Assembly (NCBI GenBank): GCA_019637795.1
Contig: JAHBUY010000001.1
Location: forward strand, 641,001 to 705,000
Direction of reading: 5' to 3'
Length of the DNA stretch: 64,000 bases
Source of the DNA: a bacterium
GTDB taxonomy: Bacteria > Desulfobacterota > Binatia > HRBIN30 > CADEER01
Part shown: positions 22,752 to 30,975 of the stretch, in pieces
Numbering within the stretch: position 1 is the first letter of the stretch
Layout of the letters: every line of letters begins with the position of its first letter
Notes under the pieces: model-generated
The model's database searches: none
Told to the model about the DNA's origin: nothing
What the model saw: only the letters and a program-made list of their open reading frames with translations
Program-made: the position numbers and the translations under genes

Positions 22752-24365
22752 TCACGACAGGCTCTTCATGCGCCGCAGCAGGCCTTCGTCCTTGCGCCGC
22801 TCGGAGAGGATCTTCTCGATGTAGGCCCGCTTGAAGATGCGCCGCTGCTTGCCGGTCGTGATGAAGGTGGGGACGTACGCCCAGCCCTCGTCCTGCTCGA
22901 AGGGCTCGATCTCGCGGTGCAGGCGGAAGAAGTAATCCGCCAGGTCGGGATCGATGCCGAGGCGCTGGAACGCCTTCACCAGGGGGCTCGAGGCGCTCGC
23001 CTGCTCGATCAGGCCCTCGCCGGCGACGCCTCCCTGCCCCAGCCCGTGCGCTCCTTTCCCCAACCGCTGCTTGGCCGCCGGCGGCGGGCCGAGATGGAAG
23101 GCCGCCATCGCCTCCTCCGGCAGGCCGTGAGTGAGGAACCACTTGGTGACGTAGTGGCTGCCGATCGTCTCGGTGGGGGGAATCCATTCCTGCAGGTCGC
23201 GGCGGGTGATCGCGAAGGCGCGCTCGCAGAAGTCGGCCCAGATCTCCATGTGACAGCGGGTGAGATAGCCGCCCGATTCGGTGGCGAAGGCCTGCGCCAT
23301 CGCCGGATACGCCTTGGCGTCGAGCATGTGGCTGAGCTGCCCGGCGATGGCGCGGGTGGCGTCGAGCTGGAAGAAGTCCTGGGCCAGCTCGCGGGCGGCC
23401 GCCAGCGACGCGCGCCCCGACATCAGGAAGCCGAACGCGGTCTCCGTCGGCCGCGGCAGCGCGCAACAGAACTCGGCCAGCTCCGCCTCGAGCTCCTCCT
23501 GCGACTGGTCGTCGCCGGTCGAGAAGCGCGAGCCCGGCGGCGGCCAGACGAATTCGGGCAACGGATACGTGCCCGACACGATCTCGCTCCAGGCATGGCG
23601 CATGTTCTGATACAGCAGCAGCCAGTGATGCAGCACGGTGCGCAGCCGCTGCTGCTGCGATCCATCGACCGCGATCTCGCGCGCGATGTCCCACACCGGC
23701 TCGCGGACGAAGCCGGTGAAATCCTCGTAGGCGCGCCAGTAGGCCACGGCCTCGTCATCGAGACCCCAGGCCCGCTTCACGTACTCGGCGATGCCGCGCT
23801 GGCAGAGGAACGGACGCTCGTCGCGCACCACGTCGAGCAGCGACCCCTCCGCCGCGAGCGCCGACACCACGAATCCTTCGTCGAAGGTGGAGAACTGGAA
23901 TTGCAGGCGCGTGAACGTGGCCTGCATCGTCTCCGCGCAGGCGAAGTGCGCCTCGAGCTCGGCGCGGGAGACATCGAAGGCGGCGGCGAAGCGCACGAAC
24001 AGCTCCAGCGCCGGCGTCGTGACCTGGTAGAAACCGGTCTTGCGGCTGACCAACGGGCTCAGCGCCAGGAAGAGGCCGCGGCGGGGGCAGCGCGCGATCG
24101 TCGCCGCCGTCCCCTGCGCATCCCGCCGCAGCCACTGGTAGTAGTCCTTGATCCACCGCTGCATCGCCTCGCGCGACGCGCCCCCGTACCTGAGAAGGTG
24201 CGGCAGCCGGGCATCGATCGGATGGGCGCGGATCAGCGCCCGCAACTGATCGAGGAATTCCTCCACCGGCAGCGCGGGCGCCGGGCGCTCGTGCCGATAC
24301 AGCTCGAGGAAGTCGCTCGCGTTCGGCGCCGCGACGGCGCCCACCTTCTGCGCGGGAAGTGCCAT
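22752..24365 (-). CDS. Tandem haem-oxygenase/PqqC-fold protein
   Basis: The 537-residue product appears to hold two helical domains of the haem-oxygenase-like fold. Domain 1 (about 25-235) includes LLRYGGASREAMQRWIKDYY and HFACAETMQATFTRLQFQFS. Domain 2 (about 330-450) includes FATESGGYLTRCHMEIWADF and TIGSHYVTKWFLTHGLPEEA. The fold is shared by PqqC, TenA, CADD and di-iron HDO enzymes. Metal or cofactor ligands (Glu and His) are plausible but I cannot map a full set, so neither catalysis nor substrate is assigned. GGAGG eight bases before the ATG at 24365 fixes that start. Confidence 0.6.
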   Translation of the reverse strand: MALPAQKVGAVAAPNASDFLELYRHERPAPALPVEEFLDQLRALIRAHPIDARLPHLLRYGGASREAMQRWIKDYYQWLRRDAQGTAATIARCPRRGLFLALSPLVSRKTGFYQVTTPALELFVRFAAAFDVSRAELEAHFACAETMQATFTRLQFQFSTFDEGFVVSALAAEGSLLDVVRDERPFLCQRGIAEYVKRAWGLDDEAVAYWRAYEDFTGFVREPVWDIAREIAVDGSQQQRLRTVLHHWLLLYQNMRHAWSEIVSGTYPLPEFVWPPPGSRFSTGDDQSQEELEAELAEFCCALPRPTETAFGFLMSGRASLAAARELAQDFFQLDATRAIAGQLSHMLDAKAYPAMAQAFATESGGYLTRCHMEIWADFCERAFAITRRDLQEWIPPTETIGSHYVTKWFLTHGLPEEAMAAFHLGPPPAAKQRLGKGAHGLGQGGVAGEGLIEQASASSPLVKAFQRLGIDPDLADYFFRLHREIEPFEQDEGWAYVPTFITTGKQRRIFKRAYIEKILSERRKDEGLLRRMKSLS

Positions 24366-24440
24366 GCCTGAGCCTCCGATCGAGCCGCGGCTAAACACAT
24401 GTTGGCATGAGCGCGCAAATCGAGCCGCGCGACGCCGCGC

Positions 24441-26123
24441 TCAGGGAGCGCCACGGGCGACGAAGCGGCCGCTCGCCGCGTCGTTGCGCACGACGGCCAC
24501 GGTGGGCACGTCGATGGCGAAGCAACCGTCGGCATTGACGGCATTCTGCACCTGCACCTCCAGCGGCACCGGCAGCGGGAGCTCGGGAAGGCCGGTAGCG
24601 GTCCCCAGCAGGCCGCTGCCGCGACCCGCGACGATCGCCTCGCCGCGACCGTGGCGATCGGCGACGACGCGCAGCGTGGTAATGCCGTCCGCGGCGCCGC
24701 TGGCATCGCGGTAGGCGAAGCCCCCGCTCACCGCCCGCCAGCAGGGACTGCCGCCGCAGGTGCCGCCGGCGGGCACGCGCGCGCCGAAGAGCAGCCGCGG
24801 CAGCGGCAGCGACCGATCGTAGAGGCACACCTGGTAGGCGGCGCTGGTCAGCGGATCGCCGAGCAGGGCCATGGGCAGACCGCTCGTCTTGCCGGTCTTC
24901 GCGCCAATGAGATCGCGCGCGGCGTCCGCGCGGCGCGCCAGGCGCACGGTCGCGCGGCGCGGCTCCTGCGGACGGGCACAGTGCGGCGTGTAGGCCGTGC
25001 TGCACGCCGACGCCGGCGCGCCGACACAGGTCCAGCACGGCTCGACGGTGCAATCGGCCGCGCAGCCGTCGCCGGAGGTGGTATTGCCGTCGTCGCACGC
25101 TTCGCCGCTGGTGCGGACGCCGTTGCCGCAGCCGGTCGCCGTGCAGTTCGCGTCGCAGCCGTCGCCCGAGGTGGTGTTGCCATCGTCGCACTGCTCGGGC
25201 GCCACCACGACGCCGTCGCCGCAGGTGGTGCGGCGGACACCGGTGGCGCCGTAGGCGTCCGCCAGGCAGCCGTGCAGCGTCGGCACGCTGGCGCTGCCGG
25301 ACAGCGTGAAGGCGGATCCGTCCAGCGCCGCGGTCCCCGTGGCGTGCTCCACGCCGATGCACAGGATGTAGGTCACGGGCACGTCCAGTGCCAGCGCGCC
25401 GGTGAGGAAGTCGAGATGCCCCAGCAGGCCAGGGGTGCCGCCGGCGGCATCGCGGAAGAGCACCGTCTCGCCGAACTGCTCGACGCGTTCGGCGGTGTCG
25501 AAGGCGACGAAGCCGCTCTCGTAGTGGACATCGAACACCCCGCGGAGGTCGATGCAGGGGCTGACGCTGCCGCCGCCGCCGCACTGGCCGGCGCTGCAGG
25601 TCGTGCCGGCCGTGCACGGCGATCCGTCCTCGCAGGTGCCGCCATCCGGCGTCGGCGTGCAGGTCGACGGCATGCCAACGCAACTGAAGCACGGCTCGAT
25701 GCGACATGCGGCAGAGCAACCGTCGCCATCGCTGCTGTTGCCATCGAAGCACTCGCACCGGCGCCCCAGCACGCGCGAGGTGCCGGGAAGCGGGGGCGCG
25801 CCGAGCACCAGGACACCGTCGAGCCAGGTCCCGTCCGGCAGGAGCCGCGCCGAGAGGGTGGCGAAGCAGGCGGGCGGCGCGCAGCCGGGGACGCTCAGGC
25901 TGAGCGACAGGCCGATGTCGTCGACGGTGCCGGACATCGCGACCGGGACACCGCCGGGCGCCAGGGTCGCCGTGACGGCGCTGCCGCTCTGCGCCAGATC
26001 GACGATCTCCGTGCCGCTGGCGCCGTACTCCACCCGCCACTTGCCGGTGAGATCGATCGCGGCATCGGCCTCCATGGCCACGAGCAGAAGGGCGAACGCG
26101 AGGCCGGGACAGCGGTGCGTCAT
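24441..26123 (-). CDS. Secreted Cys-rich DUF4215 (myxococcal-type) repeat protein
   Basis: The 560-residue protein has a signal peptide (GLAFALLLVAMEADA). It carries two clear DUF4215 repeats at about residues 301-327 (CGDGVVVAPEQCDDGNTTSG onward) and 332-358 (CGNGVRTSGEACDDGNTTSG onward), plus a degenerate one near 122-145. The rest is beta-rich domains that recall lipocalin-like or extracellular modules. These Cys-rich repeats are typical of surface or secreted proteins of Myxococcota and relatives. The type II secretion operon nearby is a possible export route; this is inference. Function unknown. Confidence 0.75.
   Translation of the reverse strand: MTHRCPGLAFALLLVAMEADAAIDLTGKWRVEYGASGTEIVDLAQSGSAVTATLAPGGVPVAMSGTVDDIGLSLSLSVPGCAPPACFATLSARLLPDGTWLDGVLVLGAPPLPGTSRVLGRRCECFDGNSSDGDGCSAACRIEPCFSCVGMPSTCTPTPDGGTCEDGSPCTAGTTCSAGQCGGGGSVSPCIDLRGVFDVHYESGFVAFDTAERVEQFGETVLFRDAAGGTPGLLGHLDFLTGALALDVPVTYILCIGVEHATGTAALDGSAFTLSGSASVPTLHGCLADAYGATGVRRTTCGDGVVVAPEQCDDGNTTSGDGCDANCTATGCGNGVRTSGEACDDGNTTSGDGCAADCTVEPCWTCVGAPASACSTAYTPHCARPQEPRRATVRLARRADAARDLIGAKTGKTSGLPMALLGDPLTSAAYQVCLYDRSLPLPRLLFGARVPAGGTCGGSPCWRAVSGGFAYRDASGAADGITTLRVVADRHGRGEAIVAGRGSGLLGTATGLPELPLPVPLEVQVQNAVNADGCFAIDVPTVAVVRNDAASGRFVARGAP
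25062..25193 (-). repeat. DNA repeat encoding tandem DUF4215 units
   Basis: Two near-identical stretches start with GCAGCCGTCGCC at 25062 and 25155, 93 bases apart, equal to a 31-residue protein period. They encode the paired CDDGNTTSGDGC motifs. Only a few bases differ, indicating recent duplication or gene conversion. Confidence 0.7.
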
Positions 26124-26182
26124 GCGGTCGTCTCCCCCGGGCGCACAGTACTTCCACCGCACGGCTGGCGACAAGCGCGATT

Positions 26183-27715
26183 TCAGCCGCGCGACGACTC
26201 GGGGCGCTCCAGCCGCGCCGCGGCGAGCCGTGCCAGGGTGGCGCGCTGCGGCTTCGACGTCGCGCCGAGCGGTACCTCATCGCGGTCGATCGCCAGGTAG
26301 CGCGATGGCCGCTTGTAGCCCGACAGGTTGGCGGCGGCGTGCGCCCGCAGCTCGGCCTCCGGGAGCGCTCGGCCGCCGCGGGTGATGATCAGCGCGACGA
26401 CCTCCTGATCGAGCCCGTCCGCGGGCAGCCCCACCACGTGCGCGGCTTCGACGTCGGCGTGCGCCGCCAGCACGTTCTCGACCTCGGCCGGCGACACGTT
26501 GATCCCCTTGACGCGCAGCAGGTCCTTGCTCCGGCCGGTGAAGCGGAAGCGCCCCTCGGCATCCACCGAACCGAGATCACCGGTGCGGAAGTACCCCTGG
26601 TCGTCGAGCCCCGTACCGGCCTGCTTGTAGTAGCCGCTGAACAGGCCCGGGCAGCGGACGCGGATCTCGCCGGTCTCGCCGGCGGCACAGGCGCGGCCGT
26701 CGGCTGCCACGATGCGCAGCTCGACGCCGGGGAGCGGCGTCCCGATCTCGCTGGCGCGCTCCGCGGCCGCATCCCGCCAGTCGAGCGCCGTCACGTAGCC
26801 GGCGGTCTCGGTCATGCCGTAACCAGTGATGAAGCGGGCACGGTCGGCATCGAGGTGCCCGGCGAACCAGTCCACCCGCCCACCGCCGCGGCGGATCGGC
26901 GCCAACATCGACGGCTCGAAATCGGGATGCGCGAGGAGCTGCCCGACCTGTGGCGGACGCAGGTGCAATGCGGTCGGCCGATGGGCGCGCAACGCGGCGA
27001 CCGCCGCGCTCGCCGAGAACGTCTCCAGCAGGACGAGCGCGCTGCCGGAGGCGAGCGTCGGCAGCGCCCGAATGACCAACCCCGCGACCCAGAACAGCGG
27101 CAGGGTGGACAGGACCACATCGCCCGGCGCCAGACCGCCGCGTTCGGCGGTCGGCGGCACGGTGGCGAGAATCGCGCGGTGGGACAGCATCACCCCCTTC
27201 GGCTGGCCGGTGGTGCCGGAGGTGTAGAGCACGCAGGCGAGCGCCTCGCCGTCGTTGGCGTCGGCGGGCGCGCGCGCCGGGCCTCGTCCCCGCGGGCCAT
27301 CGCTGGCGAGCGGCCACACCTGACGCGGGCGGACGCCGTCCGGCAGCGCCCTCACCATCGCCGCGAAATCCCGCTGCCCCATCCGCGGCTGGACGATCAT
27401 CGCATCCACGTCGGCATGGGCGATGATGTCGCCGAGCTCGCGTTCGGTCGCGAAGGTCGATACCGGCACCAGGGTCGCCCCGGCCCGCCACACGCCGAAC
27501 GCCGCCGCCAGCCATGCCGGCTGATTGGCGCCCCACAACGCGATCCGCGATCCCGGTCCCGCGCCGGCGCCAGCGAGCGTTGCCGCCCAGCGCGTCGCGG
27601 CGTCGTCGAGCGCGGCGAACGAGAGCGCCGTGTCGCCACCGAGGACGGCCGTGTACCCACCCCAGCGCGTCGCCCAGTCGCGCAACAGGGCGTCGAGGGT
27701 CATCGCGTCAGACAC
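26183..27715 (-). CDS. Acyl-CoA synthetase / AMP-forming ligase
   Basis: This 510-residue member of the adenylate-forming ligase superfamily activates a carboxylic acid with ATP, usually for CoA transfer. The signature YTSGTTGQPKGVMLSH (residues 164-179), GYGMTETAGY, the ATP-ribose Asp in FRTGDLGS, the hinge SKDLLRVKGINVSP and the C-terminal catalytic Lys in GATSKPQR are all present. Overall form is closest to medium/long-chain fatty acyl or aryl CoA ligases; the substrate is unknown. It overlaps by eight bases the UGSC-partner gene upstream, forming the tail of the type II secretion/selenoprotein run. Confidence 0.88.
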   Translation of the reverse strand: MSDAMTLDALLRDWATRWGGYTAVLGGDTALSFAALDDAATRWAATLAGAGAGPGSRIALWGANQPAWLAAAFGVWRAGATLVPVSTFATERELGDIIAHADVDAMIVQPRMGQRDFAAMVRALPDGVRPRQVWPLASDGPRGRGPARAPADANDGEALACVLYTSGTTGQPKGVMLSHRAILATVPPTAERGGLAPGDVVLSTLPLFWVAGLVIRALPTLASGSALVLLETFSASAAVAALRAHRPTALHLRPPQVGQLLAHPDFEPSMLAPIRRGGGRVDWFAGHLDADRARFITGYGMTETAGYVTALDWRDAAAERASEIGTPLPGVELRIVAADGRACAAGETGEIRVRCPGLFSGYYKQAGTGLDDQGYFRTGDLGSVDAEGRFRFTGRSKDLLRVKGINVSPAEVENVLAAHADVEAAHVVGLPADGLDQEVVALIITRGGRALPEAELRAHAAANLSGYKRPSRYLAIDRDEVPLGATSKPQRATLARLAAARLERPESSRG

Positions 27716-28802
27716 GCGCCGGCAGCTCGCACACTTCGCCCGCCACCTCGGCGGGTTCGAGCAGGAAGGGAACGGAGACTGACCAGGTGAGACCGAAGCC
27801 GCAGAAGTAGAGCGCGTGATGGCCGCCCTCGCCGCCGGCGACCGCGATGAGGAACTGTTCCGGTGCCGCGCACAGCGGCACGAGGCCGTCCTCGACGTAG
27901 CCGCGCTGTTCGAGCTTCGCCCAGTACCCGCGCGGCCAGCGCTCGATCGGCGTCCGGGTGTGCCGTAGCAGGAGCTGCTGCACGTCGGCGACCGCCAGGC
28001 CGTCGCGCGCCATCCGGTCGGCGAAGTCCGGACAGAGCAGCAACAACACCTCGCCGTCCCGCTGCGGCACGAGCACCTTGTTGTTGCCGATCCAGTCGAT
28101 CGAACGGGCCAGGAGGATGCACAGCTCTTCGCCGCTCTCGGCCCAGATGTCCGCGATGTCCTGGGTGCCGGTGGCGCAGTGCACGGTCACGACGTTCTGC
28201 TCGGCGGCGAAGCCGCGGCGCACGTGGAACGGCGCCCACGGGCTCCGCTCCTCCCACTCGCCGAAGCACAGGGAGATGCGGCCCGGCTGTCCGAAGGTGG
28301 ATTTGCTGACGGCGCCGGGGATGGATCCGCCGACGTTGCGCATCACCAGTCGCAGGGCGCGGCCGATGGTGGCATTGGCGCGACCGTTGTGGCCCAGGCA
28401 ACTGTAGCCGCACTGGATGTCGAGCGCCTGGCGTGCCGGGCCGTTGATCATCAGCGCCGGCGCGGCGCAACAGGTGGTGGTGTTGAGCGCGTACAGATTG
28501 TGGCGGGGGTCGCAGACGGCGCGCACGGCCGCCACGACGACCGGAAAGCAGGGCGGCGGACAACCGGCCATGACGGCGTTGACCGCGATCTTCTCCGTCG
28601 TCGCCTCGCCGCGCCGCGGCTCGACGACACCGATCACCGCCTCCGGCGCCTCCTCGACCGTCTCGAGCAGCGCCTGCACCCGCTCCGCCGTCGGCGGGAT
28701 CAGCGGCAGCCCGTCGCCCCAGCCGCGCGACTCGGCGTAGGCGAAAAACTCCTCCGCGTCAGCGGGGGCGGCGTAGGAATCCGAGGTCAGCGTGCCGCGC
28801 AT
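27708..28802 (-). CDS. Partner protein of UGSC selenoprotein (unknown function)
   Basis: The 364-residue product belongs to a family that, from memory, commonly neighbours UGSC proteins. Recognisable stretches are ESRGWGDGLPLIPPTAERV, EKIAVNAVMAGCPPPCFPVV, ANATIGRALRLVMRNVGG and SPWAPFHVRRGFAA. It is unusually rich in Cys (MAGCPPPC, TTTCCAAP, IQCGYSCLG), so a redox or metal role with the selenoprotein is conceivable. No membrane segment or signal peptide is seen. The ATG at 28802 is the likely start; the frame is open to an ATG at 28844. The selenoprotein stop lies 93 bases upstream. Biochemical function is unknown to me. Confidence 0.65.
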   Translation of the reverse strand: MRGTLTSDSYAAPADAEEFFAYAESRGWGDGLPLIPPTAERVQALLETVEEAPEAVIGVVEPRRGEATTEKIAVNAVMAGCPPPCFPVVVAAVRAVCDPRHNLYALNTTTCCAAPALMINGPARQALDIQCGYSCLGHNGRANATIGRALRLVMRNVGGSIPGAVSKSTFGQPGRISLCFGEWEERSPWAPFHVRRGFAAEQNVVTVHCATGTQDIADIWAESGEELCILLARSIDWIGNNKVLVPQRDGEVLLLLCPDFADRMARDGLAVADVQQLLLRHTRTPIERWPRGYWAKLEQRGYVEDGLVPLCAAPEQFLIAVAGGEGGHHALYFCGFGLTWSVSVPFLLEPAEVAGEVCELPARV

Positions 28803-28895
28803 GGCGCCCGAGACGAACCACAAATGGACGCGAATGACCACCAATGTCCACGAAGCCCCGGGCCGCGGAGCGGAACGGCGTGCTGTTGTTCGTGG

Positions 28896-29450
28896 TCAGT
28901 CGGGTTCTCCGTCGTCCACGATCAACCGCATCGCCGCCGCGAAGCGCTCCTCGGCGATGCGGTCGATCTCGGCCGGGGCGCGCCCCTCCATCGGATGGGG
29001 CAGGACGAGCATCGGAATCGGATCGACGCCGCGGGCGCGCGCCGCCGTCTGCGCGAGGTTGACGAACACCTCCGTCACCACCACGGCGGCCGGCTTCCCC
29101 GCGCGCAGCACTTCAATCGTGTCGTGGACACTCCACGACGTGCACGACCCTCAGGTGCCGAGGCCGACGATCGCCATGTCGATGTCGCGGACGAAGCCGG
29201 CGACCTTGCGACGCTCCTCCTCGGTGGTCCCGATGCGGGTGTCGGGATCGAAGAGCACGACGTCGCGCACCCCCAGGCGCAGGCGGGCGAGCGCGACGAA
29301 GCGGTTGGCGACCCGGTGGAACGACGGCCAGGCGCGATCGACGCGAATCCCGAGCACGCGACCGCGGGCGTCCGCGAGCCGTCCCGGCAGGCTGAGGCGC
29401 TCGGCGGGGCCGCGCACGCTCGGATCGAGGACGGTCACCATCGTGGACAT
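28896..29450 (-). CDS. UGSC-family selenoprotein; in-frame TGA at 29151-29153 read as Sec
   Basis: Translation from the ATG at 29450 gives 99 residues ending DIDMAIVGLGT, then TGA, then the same frame continues for 84 residues (GSCTSWSVHDTIEVLRAG, then PHPMEGRAPAEIDRIAEERF) to a TGA at 28896-28898. The junction T-U-G-S-C-T-S is the hallmark of the UGSC family of selenoproteins, known from metagenomic selenoproteome surveys, with Sec at residue 100 and Cys at 103 as a likely redox pair. A SECIS-like hairpin follows the TGA, and tRNA-Sec is in this window. GAGG lies seven bases before the ATG, within 10 bases of the gspN stop. Selenium-dependent redox activity is inferred; the substrate is unknown. 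Confidence 0.9.
29117..29147 (-). promoter_or_regulatory. SECIS-like hairpin after the Sec codon
   Basis: On the minus strand the stem GTCGTGGA pairs with TCCACGAC (29121-29128 with 29132-29139) around a GTG loop; TCGTG and CACGA can extend the base across a small bulge. The apical loop lies 20 nt downstream of the TGA. Bacterial SECIS elements sit at this distance inside the coding region and carry a G/U-rich apical loop recognised by SelB, which this matches. Confidence 0.7.
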
Positions 29451-29458
29451 GCGGGGCC

Positions 29459-30379
29459 TCAGCGGAGCCGCGGCTTGGTCAGGGTGCCGCTGAGCGTGCG
29501 CGGCGCGTCGGCCTTGGCCCCCTTGGCCGGCGGCGGAATCAACGCCGACAGCAGGGTCTTCACGTCGTCCGGCGCTTCGGGCCCCGGCGCCAGGGCGACC
29601 TTGAGGTTCAGCACGCTGTCCCCCAGTGGCTGCCGCATCGCCACCTGGCCGCTGGCATTGAGCGTGATCTCGCTGCCGTCGGCCGAGAGCTCCTGCAGGT
29701 CGAGGCGCCCACCCTGCAGATCGAAGCGGGTGGCCACGGTCTTGAAATGCAGCGGCGGGATCGGGAATTGGCTGTACTTGGCGTCGGTGACGCTCGCCCC
29801 GTCGAGTTGCAGATCGCCGGCGGCGCGCACGTCCCCGATGTCGCTGCCACGGCTCTCGACGCTCACCACGCCGCTCAGCCGGCCCGCGATCTGCCCGCCC
29901 TGCAGCGCGCTCGCCAGCAGCGCATAGCGCTGCAACTGCAGGCCATCGACGTTCAGCGAGACGCGATTCACCTCGCCGCCGTTGACCGTGCCGTCGAAGG
30001 TGCCCCCGTACAGCGCGCCACTGAGCGCCAGCGACTGGACGCGGCCGCGGACCAGATCGGAGAGCGCCGGGCGGACGTACAGGCTCGACGCCTCGAAGAA
30101 CGCCGGCAACGACGGATCGCTCGGGGCGACGACCACCTGCTGCAGCTCGAACCCGTGCCACCAGGCGAAGCGCACGTCGCCGACGGTGATGCGCACGCCC
30201 GGGATCTCGACCGACTGGAGCACGCGCTGGACGAGGACCTTGTGGGGAAAGTTGGCGAACAGGAAGATGCCGAACAGCACCAGCGTGTAGAGCGCGTAGA
30301 GGATGGTGCTGCGCGAGCCGAGCTCGGCCCAGTCGAACGAGGGCCGCCAGGCCGGCAGGCGGAGGGCCGGAACGCGCAT
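29459..30379 (-). CDS. gspN: Type II secretion system protein N
   Basis: The 306-residue inner-membrane protein has one N-terminal helix (STILYALYTLVLFGIFLFAN) and a beta-rich periplasmic part with AsmA-like repeats (VRGRVQSLALSGALYGGTF, RLSGVVSVESRGSDIGDV), as in GspN of delta-type systems. It ends with PRTLSGTLTKPRLR. The start ATG overlaps the gspM stop by one base, placing it last of the gsp genes before the selenoprotein. Confidence 0.8.
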   Translation of the reverse strand: MRVPALRLPAWRPSFDWAELGSRSTILYALYTLVLFGIFLFANFPHKVLVQRVLQSVEIPGVRITVGDVRFAWWHGFELQQVVVAPSDPSLPAFFEASSLYVRPALSDLVRGRVQSLALSGALYGGTFDGTVNGGEVNRVSLNVDGLQLQRYALLASALQGGQIAGRLSGVVSVESRGSDIGDVRAAGDLQLDGASVTDAKYSQFPIPPLHFKTVATRFDLQGGRLDLQELSADGSEITLNASGQVAMRQPLGDSVLNLKVALAPGPEAPDDVKTLLSALIPPPAKGAKADAPRTLSGTLTKPRLR

Positions 30380-30975
30380 CAGGCCCCTGCCCCGCCACCG
30401 CTCTCGGCGCCGGGCGGCGGCTGCTGCGCGCGCAGCATCGACACCGTCGCCGTGAGATCGAAGGTCGACGGTTCGCGCACCCGCTTCTTCACCTGCATGC
30501 GGGTGAAGCGCAGCGGCTGCGGCGATTTCTCGATCTTGTACATCAGGTCGGTGAGCTGCTCGAGGGTGACGCCGGTGAGCTTGATCTCCACCGACTCCTC
30601 GCGATAGGCGCCGCCGCCGAGCTCCTTGTTCTGCGGGTTCATCGAGGTGATCTTGTCGCGTCCCACCACCTGGCCGACGGTCGCCTCGATGTGCGGGAAG
30701 AGCGAGAACTTCGGGTCGGCGCGGTCGATGATCTTCTGCCGCAGCTCGAACTGGTTCAGGAGATCGAGGTAGACCTCCCGCATGTGCTGCATCTCCTGCA
30801 GCTCGGTGGTCTTGATCTGGATGCGGCGCGCGAGCCCGAGACGGCCCGTCTCCAGCGGCTCCCAGACCAACAGGTAGAGCGCCATGACGAGCACGACGCC
30901 GCCCGCCAGGCCAACCAGCATCCGTTCGCGGGGAGACAGGCGCTGGTAGTACGCCAGCAGCGCACCCCAATTCAT
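30379..30975 (-). CDS. gspM: Type II secretion system protein M
   Basis: The 198-residue protein has a short cytoplasmic head, a membrane helix (MLVGLAGGVVLVMALYLLVW), a coiled coil and a ferredoxin-like periplasmic domain (EESVEIKLTGVTLEQLTDLM, ending at FDLTATVSMLRA). GspM pairs with GspL in the inner-membrane platform. Its ATG overlaps the gspL stop (ATGA). Confidence 0.85.
   Translation of the reverse strand: MNWGALLAYYQRLSPRERMLVGLAGGVVLVMALYLLVWEPLETGRLGLARRIQIKTTELQEMQHMREVYLDLLNQFELRQKIIDRADPKFSLFPHIEATVGQVVGRDKITSMNPQNKELGGGAYREESVEIKLTGVTLEQLTDLMYKIEKSPQPLRFTRMQVKKRVREPSTFDLTATVSMLRAQQPPPGAESGGGAGA

Noticed and set aside
25062..25193. Possible CRISPR or mobile repeat
   Set aside because: Two coding repeats of DUF4215 with a 31-residue period; no spacers.
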